Below are positions 23,201-42,642 of a DNA stretch of 64,000 nt, piece after piece. Position numbers and translations under genes: made by a program. How positions within the stretch are numbered: position 1 is the stretch's first letter; the number at the start of each line of letters is the position of its first letter. A model generated the notes under the pieces. The model searched no databases. It saw only the letters and a program-made list of their open reading frames with translations, and was not told where the DNA came from. Origin of the DNA: Typha latifolia (Eukaryota > Streptophyta > Magnoliopsida > Poales > Typhaceae); NCBI GenBank assembly GCA_019914945.1, contig CM034103.1:13792785-13856784 (forward strand). The letters are read 5' to 3'.

Positions 23201-25099
23201 AACTGTGCCCAGTTCTGGGCAAATGGTTTATTATCCTTCACGCTTTGCTCAATCTGGCACATACATGGATAAAGTTTCTTCTTCTTCATATAGATGTGGG
23301 AATGCTAGTATGGGTGCCACACTTGTTTCTCAATCTGCTGCAGATGAGGGTTCTAGAACAGGAGTTAAAGGTTCTGGAGTCTTGAAAATTATTGACCCAA
23401 ATAGTGGAGTTGGTGAGAGGAATTTAATTGGGTTAATGCCTTGCAGCAGTAAACCGAAGGTCACCCAAATGATTGAACCAGAATCTTCTAATGTACCCAG
23501 GTAATCATTTTTCCTTCCATACGAGGGTGGAAATAAGTTATTGTCATCAAATCCAAGGTATTGCGTGCTGCCAACACACCTCGTGCCGGTGGCTTGTCAG
23601 CACAGTTTATGTGCTACCTGGCATGGTACCCTGCTAATAGAGTATTTTCAGCATGATGTAGCATGCTTTGTTTGACATATTCAAAGCCATCTGATTTCAT
23701 GTTTGTTTAATGCAGTCGACATACCACAATGTCTGTTGGTCGGCAGATGACCATATTTTACGCTGGCCAAGCACATGTCTTTGATAATGTTCATCCAAAT
23801 AAGGTAGGTTCTATTTTCCCCCTTTTAGTTGTTTAGAAGGATTGAACATGGAGAAATTATGTCTCAGTAAATTTATTCTCCTGTTCTGAGATTGATAGCT
23901 TTTGAACTGTCTTCCTTTCTTCACCTTGTATATTGCACCTAGAAAATATTTGGAAATTTTTGTTGGATTTTCTAGAAAAGCTCTTATGGTTTTTTTAAAA
24001 TATATGTTCTATTTATTCAATTCACTCGTTGTGAATTGGTCATCCATATGATGAAATAATGAAATAATGAAAGTGAAATTAGACATAATTGTGGAGCATT
24101 ATGATTCCCTCGATATGATAATTATTTATCATTCCTATCCTCAATCTTGTACAACAGGAATTTCAATAGCGAGGTAGGAAATGCTGTCTTGGTCATATAT
24201 ACATATACATATATAGAAAAATTATGGAAAAAGATTATGACAGAATGGAGGAATGTAGCAAACATTTTCTAGTCTTTCTGTATGTGCTTCTTAGAAATTG
24301 ATTTATTATGGATTATTGATGATAATGCAGACTTCCAAGAAAATAAGATAAAAAAGAAGTCCAGTAAAACTCTGATTCATCGGATTTCTTTTGGAAAACT
24401 ATATTTATAAAGATAGTGAACCTTTTATCAAGATGTAACATGGACCAACTAGCAAGATAAGGCTCCCAGAAACAGATACAAAGTAACCAAGAACCTAATG
24501 AATTTTCTCCTCCAAAATAAAAAATTCTAGAGGGGCTCTTACTTAAGGTATATTATCTTCCATGTCTAGTTTGGAAACTAGATAATGAATTACTTCTGCT
24601 GGTCTTTTCATTTAGCTGGGATTAGACTAGATAGAAACTTTGGTTTCAACACAGTATGACATTTCAGTTTTCCTCTGAAGAATAGGCAGATCTGATAATG
24701 GCATTGGCTGGATCAAACGGAGGATCGTGGTCAACCACATACTCCCTGAAATCTGATGCGCGCCCATCCAATACTGAAGCTAAAGTTCCCAGCAAAGAGG
24801 GTCAAATGCGAATAGGCAGCTTACCAGCATTGGCGCATGGGCTTTCAGAAGCTACACCGAGCCGGGTTCTGATGATTGCAGATCCAAATGATCTTTCAGG
24901 TCCTTTACCTGGTATACATCCTGATGAATCTCTTAGTCTTCTTTTAATTCACTTATTTTTAGATAACATGCTATCTCATTGGACATCCTGTTTCGTAATT
25001 GTGGCCTTAGGAGTTCTTCAAGATAGCGTGACTACTAGAGATGCAAGGCCATCTATTCCATCGGCACAATTTCACATGGAAGGGAAGAGGGATGCATGA
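20250..25099 (+). CDS. TIFY8: TIFY (ZIM) domain protein, TIFY8-like
   Basis: Six exons fit in frame: 20250-20430, 22727-22917, 23049-23500, 23716-23803, 24686-24911 and 25011-25099, giving 408 residues. The TIFY motif is TIFYAGQAHVFDNV at about residues 287-300, followed by HPNKADLIMALAGSNGGSW. It is encoded across exons 4 and 5. I see no Jas or CCT domain, which matches TIFY8 rather than JAZ or ZML proteins. An N-terminal KKPTFHDFFGR motif is conserved in this group. TIFY8 proteins are nuclear adaptors that recruit the NINJA-TOPLESS repressor complex (family knowledge). Intron 1 is about 2.3 kb. The last intron (24912-25010, 99 nt) has no stop in frame, so its retention would insert 33 residues. 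Confidence 0.92.
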
Positions 25100-26241
25100 T
25101 AGAATTCGTGTATGATCCAGCTACATTGGTAGCATTTTGGAAACTTAATTGGTCGTCCCATATTCTCACTTTACTGGTCAGTATAGGTTGTAGACTGATA
25201 CCCAACTGCTACTGAACTTGGATGCTCATGTCTCTGGTGCCTTTTACTTTTATGAATTGCACTTCTTTACAGATGCATTACATGTCTCTGTTCTTCATGA
25301 TCTTCTTTGTTTTTCCTTTCCCTGTTTCCTTTCTCCTTATTTTAACAAATTAGTTTGGGTAGGGTCACATCATAATCTTGTGCTACTTTTTTGTGTGATG
25401 TTAGATCTAGCGGGTTTGTATTCCTTCCTCGTCGGTTCAGGCCCTCTGCTGTTTTAATCTGTTTCTGTTTTTCTTTTTTAAAATTCAACTGATTAGGATC
25501 TTTATGTCATGTTATGCTAAACGCATCCAGGATTTGGTGGTTTCAAGTGACTCATCTGTCTAAAGTTATACAGTTGTAATGATCCCTTTTTTTTTTTTGT
25601 GGCTTATTCAGTTTTATTGACTTGCATTTATTCATAAAGAATATATATATATCAGTCTTCTATTTCTTCCCGACATGCTTCTGTTTCAACTTTGGAGAAT
25701 TCCCTATTATATTTTATAGACCAAAATTTACTGTGACTATTATTACTACTATGATTATTATTCTTACGGTTATTATTGTTTCTCATGACTTGGGAGTTGT
25801 TTCCATTCCATTTTAGTTTTTATCTTCTCTTTTCTTTGAATGATTTTACCTCAAGGTCTACAGAAAGTAGCAATCAAGTGCCCCTTTTCCTCCTATCATG
25901 AACACAGAAACATTAAAAAAAAAATTTCCTTTCTATTTGTCACGCTCTGACTAGGGCTGTTAAACCTTCTCAATACCGGTTTTAGCGAGAGAATATGAAT
26001 ATATCTTTTTGCACGAGTCTAATAGTAACCAACAAATGCAGATAGGTCCAAGCACAATATTCTCCCCATTGTGATAATTTACAATTACAAAGACCAATAA
26101 AGCCAAGGAATGGCAAATCACTCGCCAATAAAAACGTAGTTAAGCAGTATAACAACATCTGTTACAGGGAAATGTTAATGATACAGAGAAGCAAAAGGAT
26201 CAAGAGGAGCACGAATAACTTCCGTCAGCATTTTACAACTC
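25100..26241. other. Convergent 3' regions of TIFY8-like and katanin genes
   Basis: T-rich 3' UTR-like and spacer sequence between two genes that point at each other. No gene seen. Confidence 0.5.
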
Positions 26242-32446
<6,205 letters not shown>

Positions 32447-33313
32447 CTCCCGAGCACCAGATCTAGCGTTTCCAAGAATTTTCTTGAGCTATTATCGCGG
32501 AGGAAGACGAATCCAGGGACGTCGCCCCCTTCCTATAAGGTTTTAGGGCTGGGGACAATTTTTGGGCAATGGAGCTCCACCACACTCCGATGCGGCCAAA
32601 CCCAGCACCGGACCCCACGACTCTGATGCTGCAACGAAAGAGTAATATTATTCACTCTTCATCATAAGAGATTTTATAAATTAACTTTTTTAGAGCCCGA
32701 GACCAAATACCATAGCAGCTCAGCAAGAACCCATCATGCCATGGCTAATGGCTTACAACTTTTCTATCCTAATTTGCAAGCCAACGGGATGATTTTTTTT
32801 AAAAAAAAAATTATAAATAATTTTACAATTTTAAAAACTAATTGTTAGTATAATAATATCATTAGTAATTGAGTCAAAGAAGTTCTGTGGTTGCTTGTGA
32901 GAATATTAATTGGAAGGAACGAGTCTGATGCAGGTGATTCCCACTAAATGCTTGTTCAAATTTATTAAAATTACGGGTAAAGAAAATGGGTCGTTTGCAT
33001 GAAAAGAAAAAATGAACTATTTTTTATTTTTCTTTTGCAGAACTATCCAAATTATTCTTCTCTGGCTCATCGGGCTCGTGCAAGGTTTATAAATGGGCGT
33101 GCCCCAAATCTGGCTGTTAGAAGGCTCTCGTCCACTACCGCACTCTCTGCCGCATACAAGCTTATATACGATCCTCGTTTGATCTTAAAAGACAGATTCC
33201 CGCCCACTCGCATATAAATTCCTATGCATCCGTGTCTCGTGGAAAATATGTTCGGTAATTCCTCGTTTTAAGTGGACTTACCCTCCGTCTCCGAGCATCT
33301 CGTTCACCAGCAA

Positions 33314-33315
<2 letters not shown>
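32447..33315. other. Shared upstream region between divergent KTN1 and PGR-like genes
   Basis: About 870 bases lie between the two head-to-head start regions. It includes the probable KTN1 leader (32447-32560) and AT-rich sequence near 32790-32870. No coding region seen. Confidence 0.45.

Positions 33316-33382
<67 letters not shown>
33316..33382. repeat. (GA)n microsatellite directly before the PGR-like start codon
   Basis: An unbroken GA tract of about 67 bases ends exactly at the ATG at 33383, so it forms the last part of the 5' UTR. GA/CT tracts in plant leaders bind BPC/GAGA factors as DNA and can vary in length. Confidence 0.95.
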
Positions 33383-33388
<6 letters not shown>

Positions 33389-36300
33389 GGTTTGTTGATC
33401 CGATTCTTCGTTGCTGTCTTGCTCTCCTCTTTGATCGCCATGAGAGCATTCAAACACCAATCCTTGGATCGATCAGGCGCGTTTGCAGGGTTCTTGGTGA
33501 TGGTGATCCATATCGCATCTGGTTACAGGTCGGATTTCTTCTCCTCCTCTCTGATCTCTTCCATCCATGATGAATTGGAAGAGTAATTGCACGTTTTCCC
33601 TCTTTCTGATTCATGTTCGCCTTCGGATCTCTCCGATAGGTTCGGAGCGATGATTCTCGTGTTCTTCTTCACCTCCTCGAAGCTCACGAAGATTGGTCAG
33701 GAGAAGAAACGGAGCGTCGAGGAGGATTTCAAGGATGGCGGACAGCGGAACTGGTGAGATTTGTCGATTTCCACCTGAATTCGTCATTTTTTTATTTTTA
33801 TTTATTTTGTATCACTTTCTGCAGTTTCGTGATGTAAAGTGAAGTCGTTTTTTTTAGAGTTGGTATATCCTTTTCTTGAGAAATTGTAAGAGAGTTTTGT
33901 CTTCTTGCATAATGTTAACTGAGTCGGATATTTTGTACTAGTATGCTTGTTGAAGCTGATGGTTTAAGTAAAAAAAAGAAAATAGAGTTTGATTGACAAA
34001 TATTTGAGGCTCTAGATGAGATATCCTCTGACTAAAATTGTGGGCAAGCCAGTATAGAGAGTCCACTGGATAGGGGCTAACTTTTAGCAAGTCCAATTTC
34101 TTGAAATGGACTCTATCCTTTGAAATACTGCAGTGAAAAGGAAGAAATTTGAGATGGGAAAGACGGTCCAAAATGCCTGCTAATGTCAAAATGGACATCC
34201 AAGATGAACTTTCAAAGCGTGTAAATTCCCCGATAAGCGGAGGTACTTTCACTATATTGAACTAACTTCTGTTTACTACAAGCCATAGGCCCATAGGCTT
34301 ATTTGAACCACTTTAGTCTTTCGTTAAGTACTCTTTACAAGCCATGTGCATGTTTACATCTGGATGTTCATACCTGCTATCGGTGCCAAATTCCTGGTTG
34401 AAGTGGCCAAGTTGTTAATTATATAACCTTACGCCCATGTAAATTGACTGTTCAAAAAAAATTTAGACATGGAAGGGAATCTATATGAAGGAGAAAAGTA
34501 ACAAGTAATTCATAGGCTAGTTAGTCTGTTGAGTTTAAATTTAATGATCTCTGATATTTTCTTAACATTTTTTATTCATTTGTAAACTCTAGTGACAGAC
34601 ATTAGACAGTATCTCTTTTACAGGATACAAGTTCTATGTAATAGTGTGATTGCAACTGTATTGGTACTTGTTCTCTCAACAACAACTGGGGGGAAAGATA
34701 GGTGCTTGGACACAAAAGAATCAACTTTTATTACTGGTCTTATTGGTGGTATTATTGGGCACTATGCCTGCTGCAATGGAGACACCTGGTCATCAGAAAT
34801 TGGAATGCTTAGTGATGGACAACCCCGACTAATTACAACTTTCAAGGTACATATCTTTGTTTGTCAATTAAGATTTGCCTTGACAAAAAGCAGGGGGAGT
34901 TGAGGAGAAATCTAGCTAGGTTTTTCTAGCCACCTTGGATATAGTCTACCTATTGCAGGTGATGGGATGTGAAGTATTACTTGTCAAGTGAATTTAGGAG
35001 CTTCAAAAGGCCTTTTCTGTTTTCGTTAACCTTGCGATTCACATTGTGGCGGTTATGTCTTGCATCACAACAATATAGATGAAAAAATGATCTCAAGAAG
35101 CCCCTGTTCTTTAATTGTGTAAAAGCAGCAATATATTGTTGTTTCACAATGAAGCCAGGAAAATGTTTCACAATAGATATCTACTCATCACCACGTTCAA
35201 GTCTAGATTTTCCTTCATCATATGAGATAAAATGTTTAATAATTATAAAAATCACATTCATCTGCTTTCTATTATCTGATGCTTCTAATTTGTAATCTTT
35301 CTTGGCTTTCCAATTACTGATCAGGCAGTCCGAAAGGGCACAAATGGTGCAGTCACTATAGAAGGCCTATTAGCAGCTGTGGCAGCTGGTTTTGTAATTG
35401 GTGTTACCTTTTTTATTGCTGGATTGCTCACAGCTGATTGTGCTTCTGATGTAGCTTGGAGACAGCTGTTAGTAATACCTATTGCTGCAGCAGCTGGCTT
35501 GTCTGGTAGTCTGATTGATTCATTATTGGGTGCAACACTTCAGTTCAGTGGATATTGTAGCTTGCGCAAGAAGGTAAACGAAAACATCCCCCCGTTGTGC
35601 TTTTCTCAGCATGGAAATCAGAAACACATCTTTGACTGCTCAAATATTACTTTTAGCAGTTTTTTTTAGAAAGTTGAGAGTTATATTGGACTTCTCTTTT
35701 ACTAAATACAAAATGTGTAGAATAAATCTGATTTTCTTGTTTATAAAATGAAATTCCAAATATAAAAGGTCAAGGATGATCATGCTTAATAGTTTGTTCC
35801 CTGTGTGATCCTTATTGCTAGCCAACAAGTGTGTTGCATGATTTTCATATGGCCTTTTATGATGTCTCATATGAAAGAATATGGCTATAAAATTTGCCAC
35901 TTATCATAGTCTACATGTTGATTGGCTGCTTTCTGGGTCAACCAGATCTAATTTAATTGAGTTTGATTGAAGGTTAAGGAAGTAAAGTGCAACCATTCTC
36001 AGAACAGAGTGTCATGCTGACAGCATTAAATCTCCTAGAAATAGTTCCCAGGTATTCCTGTTTTTCCTTGTTACAAATGAAGTCTGATAAAGATGTCAGC
36101 AAAGTTTCGATCCATCCCCCCACCCATTCACTCAAGGAAAATCAGGAGTATCTTCTTTTAGTTCTTGGATTAATTAGTTTGTTTCTTTTCCATCTCCAAA
36201 CTACACGCTCTGTCAATTTATTTCAGAATATGCTTCAAATTGACCTTTTTGCAAGTTGATTTCTCCTCTTTTTTTTTTTTTTTAGTTGCAATTGAAACCT

Positions 36301-37094
36301 ACAGTTTCTGTTGTTCAGTTCCATGAGTTGTTGCAGAATTTAGAAAGTATTTTCTCCTCCTTACGGATGCATTAGTACACACTTTACTAGAACATCTATT
36401 GAAGGGTTTTTTTTTTCCTTTTTAACCTGCTCTAATGCACTCTTCAATAGAATGAAATTGAATAATATCTGCCACACAGTTCGAGGAATGCTGTGGTCAC
36501 AACTCACAACAGCTTTATGCCACTACTAGAACCAGTCAAGAGTGGGTCAGGAATTGTTGGGTTTGTGAGGGTAAGAGAAGATATAACCTATAAAGATAAT
36601 ATCATCTTAGTTTGTGAGATATTTATGAGGAGGAGACATACTATTAATATATGCTATAAATTGATGGAATCAACTAATAACAGGTATTTTTTTCTTACAA
36701 ATATACTTGAAAAAGGGACAAGTTATTTGCAAATAGGACAGCTTGAAGCGTTTTCAATATACACTAGTAAGTTGGGGTGATAACTCATAAGAACAATGAT
36801 GAATCGTTTACTCTAGTGAGCTTGCAGAAAAGCCAAACCGGCATTGTACCTGGACAGTGAAAGTGTCATCTATCGAGCTAGTGGTATTACAATATTCTTT
36901 TTTCACAAAAGAAAAATAATCTCTGACCTATTATCTTTTTTTTTAAATTTTGCTAACTGAAGGTTGTCAGTAGACGTGGACCCACCGTGAAGAGGATATC
37001 TGGAATGAGCATCCTGGACAATAATGCTGTAAATGCAGTGTCGATACTGTTAACAACGCTGCTTACATCTATTGTATGTTTGTACACCTTCTAG
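33383..37094 (+). CDS. DUF92/TMEM19 family integral membrane protein (PGR-like)
   Basis: Five exons fit: 33383-33528, 33640-33753, 34624-34846, 35325-35573 and 36963-37094, giving 287 residues. The product has several hydrophobic segments: an N-terminal one ([17 protein letters not shown]), then ones around [34 protein letters not shown] and [14 protein letters not shown]. It also contains the DUF92 signature GDTWSSEIG and [11 protein letters not shown]. The nearest plant protein I recall is Arabidopsis PGR (At5g19930), about 288 residues, with no known biochemical activity. Related VTE6/FOLK-type DUF92 proteins act on isoprenoid alcohols, but I would not transfer that role. It is divergently arranged with katanin and has a GA-repeat leader. 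Confidence 0.92.
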
Positions 37095-37874
37095 TTGCCT
37101 CAAAATTGTCTAGCATCACCATTTACTGTGCATCGGTGCATCCAGAAGGACAGAGGAGCAGTTCTCATGTATCTGATAGCAGAGCAAAAGGGTAAATGCT
37201 TCAAAACTTTGCTTCCGGTGACAGCAGTTGTACTATTGGGGGCTTCACGTACTAATACATCTTGTTCCTTTGTGTGGTTTGTTTGATCTCTCAATGCTTG
37301 TAATTCACCCCTCAAAGGATTGTAGAATGGTAGATACTGATAAGACGCAGAATAATTTTCTTAATGTAGTAAACTTTGGTATGAGAAAATCTTTTGCAGT
37401 ATATAAATGTATGAATCTAATATCTTCCAGGCACTATATACTCTGAGGCCGAACACAAGGGTTTATTTGAACATTTGGAACTAGATATAGCTGCAGCTCA
37501 CCAGAACTGTTTGCTAGCTTTTCATTGTTACCAAGTAAGAGAGGAAATTTTGGTTAGAGTTAAAAATCGGATTGTGCTGCATGAAATCGGCATAGCTACA
37601 TCTTTCTCACAATCCAGATAAACATAAAAACAAGAGCTACCATAACATCGAGACTTCATAGATATAATCATGTCTCGGATAAATACATACGCTTTTGTCA
37701 TGTACAAAAGCTTACAAGGAACCAGTTACATACCCTGTTTCACATAAGAATCAAAGACTCCATGCAAGACCAGGAAAAAAGTAGCATGAGGACTTTTCCC
37801 CATATAGTAAGAGCCATTTGTATGGTTTGATATGTAGTTGCTGTGGAACCAGTAGCATTATAAGGCGAGCTCTT

Positions 37875-39982
37875 TCATGAGCTAGCAGTAGGAAGAACAC
37901 CCACACTTCCAGTATTTTTGCGATGCTGCTTGTGCCTCCACTGCGTTTGTCCCCTCATTATTTCAGCTCCACCCTCAAATTGCAGCAGATGCTGGCACTC
38001 TATTCCTGATTCACTATTTCCATTGATGCAGTCAGCACCAGCAGAGACAGTAGTGAGTGAATCCAGCACACTCCCTCGCCTGCACTCCCTTCGGTACTCT
38101 AGAAACATACTTTCGAGCTTGTAGTTCTCCAATATAGATATTGGAGAGGTCTACAAAGAAAAAGAAAAAAAAAATATATAAGAATCAAGTGGGCAGTCTA
38201 GATAATACCGACTGAATAGTTTGTGATATATTCCTTTGAACTATTTCATTGAACGCATAGGTCGATATAGAAACGCTTCTTCAAGCTTATCTTGCATTTA
38301 ACAAAACATAGACGCGTTATGGAATTTAAATACGACATCATGGCATCTTCTCGTTACCTAAAAAGAAGTGTTAGAAAAGAGGAATGCAACTGCCTATCAT
38401 GATGTAATATACTCAGTGTATCAGAAGATAGATATACAAGCATAGAATTATTTGTACCTCAAGAATCCATCCAATGTACTTCACATTGTTCACATGCTGA
38501 TTGGTATCTAAATCACTCCAGTGAGGCTGTAGATATTAATGAAAAACGTAATTAGGACAATACATTATTAATATATTATCCATAACACACACCACAGAAC
38601 TGTAAAAGTCAATCTCAAACTTACAGTTAATCCCTTTTGTACATGAGTTGCAGTACTAGTATCAAGCTTTGGCAATCTTCTGCCGTCATCGTCCAGAATA
38701 GCAGCGACTTTAGGAATAAAATAGGGTTCTGTTTCAGTTCTAACTTCTTCAGGTACTTTTGAAAGTCTTCTAGTCCTTTTGTTCATCATAACCCACAAAC
38801 TGTGAAGGCCACAAAAAAGGTTTAGTTTAGTGATAGATAATAACATTTGCCGTGCCACAACTGCAATTAGGAACTCTATGTTATTGATACACGACCAAAT
38901 GACTCAACGACAACCTCGTAGCTTTCAATATGGTTTTTCCAGTTTCAACATCTTTAACATGCCAATCACGCCGCATGGCATTCTTTCCAGATGGAAAACC
39001 CCATGTTTCTACCTGGATAACATCTCCCCTGCATAATATATGGAGGGAAAAAAAAAGTCAAAAAACTAGTTAATAGTATAGAACCAAATATAGACCTAAT
39101 CCAATCAATAGGAGAGGTGCAATATATGAGTAGAAATAAAATAATAATAATAATAATAACATAACACTTAAACTGATTTTTCTATCATTCATGTACATGT
39201 CCATGTAGATTTGGAAGATCACTAATCAAAGTAGAAGACAAAAAAAAGAATCTCACCAAGAAGGATACTTTTCCACATGAACCTGCATTTTTGTGACCAC
39301 CCATATCAGGCTCCTCTTATACATCTCCGGAGTGGAACCAAAACCATCTCCTAGGAGACCTGCACATTTCATATGGTTGAGAGCTGTTTCCTGCATTCAA
39401 AACATGAGTATTACAACCTCAAAAGCAAAAGGCATTCATTTTGTCCTTCATCCAAAATGCTTCAATGCTTCCTACCTGTAATTGGTTCATCAATGCCTCT
39501 ATTGAAGCAGTTTGATCAGCCTCTATCTCATAAGACCTTATGAAAAAGTTCTGCCTGAAAACAGATCCATCCTTTACAAACTTTCCGAGCCCGAATGCAT
39601 CCGCGAGCATGTCAGGCCGCCTCACCTTGCAATCAGGTACACTCCGCTGCTTCTCAGTGGCCAAGAAGGCCGTAGCAATGGCCACTAGTAGCTTGCTCCA
39701 ATCCGGCGGCAATTGGTTGTAGAAAGTTTGCAGGGCCATTGAAGAATTACTACCATCCTCAACCTCTATGTTTTCATATTTTAGGCCACCTGCGCTGCTG
39801 CTAGTTATGGGTGTGGCCTGAACACTACTAGCATTCAGCTGCATGGCTCCAGTGGAAGATGTTGTTTTCGCGGCAAAGCCTCTAACATCCAGACTATCAG
39901 AAGCAGCTCTTGCGGAAGCTGCAGAAGAGGATGATGATGATGGCAGAGGCAAGGAGGAAGAGGCCATGATAGAAGCTGACAT
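37875..39982 (-). CDS. FATB: Acyl-ACP thioesterase type B, plastidial
   Basis: Six coding exons fit: 39982-39476, 39390-39257, 39028-38915, 38799-38625, 38526-38458 and 38150-37875, giving 424 residues. The enzyme releases mainly saturated fatty acids from acyl carrier protein in plastids for export. A Ser-rich transit peptide (MSASIMASSS) precedes a hydrophobic N-terminal anchor (DWSKLLVAIATAFLATEKQ). The catalytic Asn/His are in NQHVNNVKYIGW (N319, H321) and Cys is in EYRRECRR (C356). I start at 39982 because a good acceptor (TTTCCTCAG) at 40011-40010 removes the longer upstream frame as a leader intron. The usual W-M-M-L-D-W segment after E-K-Q is replaced by R-S-V-P-D-C, so this is a diverged FATB copy. 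Confidence 0.93.
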
Positions 39983-40009
39983 GGTTGGTGAATGAAGTGC
40001 ACAAGCCAA

Positions 40010-40332
40010 CTGAGGAAACAAAGATCTTGTAAGCATTCATCAGTTCAATCCCTCAATCATCTCTCTCTTGTAACAGTCAACAATTATCAACATTGCATTC
40101 CTTTAAAATGATGCAGAATTGACAGACCAAACATGTACAATTTAACTAAGAAATCAGCACACACAAAAAAAACAAACTTGTCTAGTTTATCTAGCTCTAC
40201 CAAGAAGAACCATAATGGAGTAGTAAAAATCCAAAAAGCTAAACTAAAGCTACTACAAAAGAAACAGTTAGAATTCCTAATCCCCATTGCAACAGAGAAC
40301 TTCTAACTAGGCACAGTAAGATGTACACTGAC
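40010..40332 (-). other. 5' UTR intron of the FATB gene
   Basis: The donor is AGAG|GTCAGT at 40332 and the acceptor TTTCCTCAG| ends at 40010. Leader introns are known in plant FATB genes. It separates a short untranslated exon (about 40333-40365) from the first coding exon. Confidence 0.6.
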
Positions 40333-40390
40333 CTCTTCACCCTTTTCTTTAATGAGAGAGAATTGAATTAGAGATATAGAAACTTATTCC

Positions 40391-40400
40391 TATATATATA
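40391..40400 (-). promoter_or_regulatory. TATA box of FATB
   Basis: TATATATATA lies about 30 bases above the expected start near 40365 and fits the inferred leader exon. Confidence 0.5.
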
Positions 40401-40433
40401 AGCAGGAGGAAGAGCACGAGTCTTCTTGTACCT

Positions 40434-42003
40434 CGCGCTGGAGACTTAGCTCTCGTCCGCATTTAAACTGCTCACCTGCCCCAGCCTCTCCTCCCTCAAT
40501 TGTGGAACTCGTAAAATCATTTGACTACCAAACTGCCATTGTATTTTCTTCAAATTTCCTTCATTTATGACCAAAATTGGAAGGCGGTAGTGCTACAGTT
40601 GGTTTGGTGGCAGATGAGTTTGCCATGTTGGATCTAGAATGAAGCAATCAAACAGGCTCAACCACTAACAATATGATTATGATCTTACCCGAGGGACATC
40701 ATCACTCTCTCTAACAAAATATTGGAGCCAGCCACGTGGCAGAAGAAAGTATGGTTCATGGGACAAGGATCTTCCCGCTGCCAGCTCAGCCTCCAAATTT
40801 TACTTTACCTCAAATAATCCAATTTTTTTTATAAACCAAAGGTATTCAGGAACACCAAAAGCTGGGCCTCACAGTTCTACTCTTTTCTTCTTAATTTGGA
40901 TCGGAAATTTTCAGATCATTTTGGGCACAAAAAAGTTTTGGGCCACGGAGAGTAATCACTAGTTTATCTGTTTACTAAGTGTTCTTTCTCAGTTCTTGTT
41001 ATTTTTTACTATTAAAATACAAAATTTGGCATCGCCCTCAACCTTATTAATTGTAGTTGTCACATGTTGATGCCTAACGGGGTTGTGCAAACAATTCACA
41101 CAAGTGGTCCAAGATTTATAATTGGACAAAAATATCGAAGGAAGAACAAATGTTAATGGAAGTGTTTATAATGGTCGGTTTTACTAGTTCATTGGTGTGT
41201 ATTATCGTAAGACCACAGAAATAGAATAATTGTGAAAGAAAAGCATTAACTAGGTTTCAGTAGTCCTATGCCATTTATACGTCAAGGGTATTGCAATTTG
41301 AATCCTATGTGTATAATGGAGAAAAATAAAATAAAATAAAATAAATTCGTGGTAGTTTAAACTAAGTTGGCTCAACATTCAGGGCATAAGTCACCATGTT
41401 TTTTTTTTCTGTTGTCAGGTATCATCTCTAGTCCAAGTTTTATATAAACTGAGATGGTTGTTAGTGCAAACTAACTGATGAAAGAATTCACGAAGAACAC
41501 CATCTTGCATACAGTATGAATAAGCTGAATGAAAATTTCACAGTTGTTGTTCAAAGAAGAACGGTAATAGAAAACCATTTGGCATATGAATGTTTTAAAT
41601 TACTGGATGAGCAAGTAGACATTTGAATTGCATCTACTCTTTCAACGAAAGAAGAGGATAAGTACTAGTGCGACTCTGTTTTTAGCAATCAAACAAGCAA
41701 TGTTCTTTTCCTCCTTCGCAAAGAAATTTCTAATGACAGCATAAGAATCAGTTTGAAGCTACAAGCTCACCGTTTGGTGTGAACGTATTAAGATAGATGA
41801 AGGTCATTTTTTATCTTAAATGTCCTCAATTTGCCACCCAACACCAAAAAGATGTCCATTTCTCTGGAACACTTCCGTGCTTATGGGATCACTTTCATGC
41901 ATATATTCTTGACAGTTACATTAATATGTGGTTGAAACTTGAGCTTTTTTTTCTTTTTCTGTTGTTATGTTGAGATATTGCTATCAGTGGAAGATAAACT
42001 TTT
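40434..42003. other. Spacer between FATB and the FAR1-related gene, no gene seen
   Basis: AT-rich sequence with poly-T and AAAAT repeats (about 41329-41345). No frame with coding character. Confidence 0.45.
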
Positions 42004-42158
42004 AATATCATTGTTTCCATATTCTTCTAATAATGGCACCAGCCAACTAATTCTACCAAAATCATTATGGAGCTTGTATGACTTAACTATCATTGTTGTC
42101 ATGTTCTACTAATGGCACCAGCCAACTAATTGGACCAAATCATGATGGAGCTCGTGCA
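42004..42158. repeat. Imperfect tandem duplication, unit about 75 bp
   Basis: Copies at 42004-42081 and 42086-42158 share ATCATTGTT, then CTAATAATGGCACCAGCCAA or its near match, then CTAATT, ACCAAA and ATGGAGCT. They differ by small indels. The pair lies downstream of the FAR1-related gene, outside any coding sequence. Confidence 0.75.
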
Positions 42159-42642
42159 AATCTGAGGAACCATGGTTCATTCATTCTCCATTCTCATGCA
42201 CTAGAACATTCGACAAAGAGGGCCACCCTTTATATTCACCAACATTTCTGAATCGGTAAAAGACACGATTCTTGAATCCATTCATCTGCCACATATAACG
42301 AGAGTAGATGCCACATGTGGCCTATGTATGTTCAATTGTAACAAATTAATGGCCGAGAGGAACTATATTTCTTTCCTGAACTTGGAACTAGAAGAAGCTA
42401 CAAGAGAAACTCTGAATATCAATGTCAAGATCAAACTAGATATGTATGTACAGGAAGCCTGCCAACTAACTTCATAAAACTACTGGCCTCCAATTCATTC
42501 AGTTGAAAAATATTATACAGAAGAAACTGACCATCAATTGATGCTTTACAATTATATCACAAATTGATAAAGTGAGATCAGTCATACCATGGGGAGGCAG
42601 AGACTAGATTTTAAATCATTTCTATCCTATTGGAAATAAATC

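Noticed and set aside
33222..33586. Frames of repeated Ser-Leu or Arg-Glu around 33316-33382
   Set aside because: Direct translations of the GA/CT microsatellite.
39980..40036. Upstream ATG at 40036 for FATB (adds 18 residues)
   Set aside because: It lies before a strong acceptor at 40011-40010, so it is most likely inside a leader intron.
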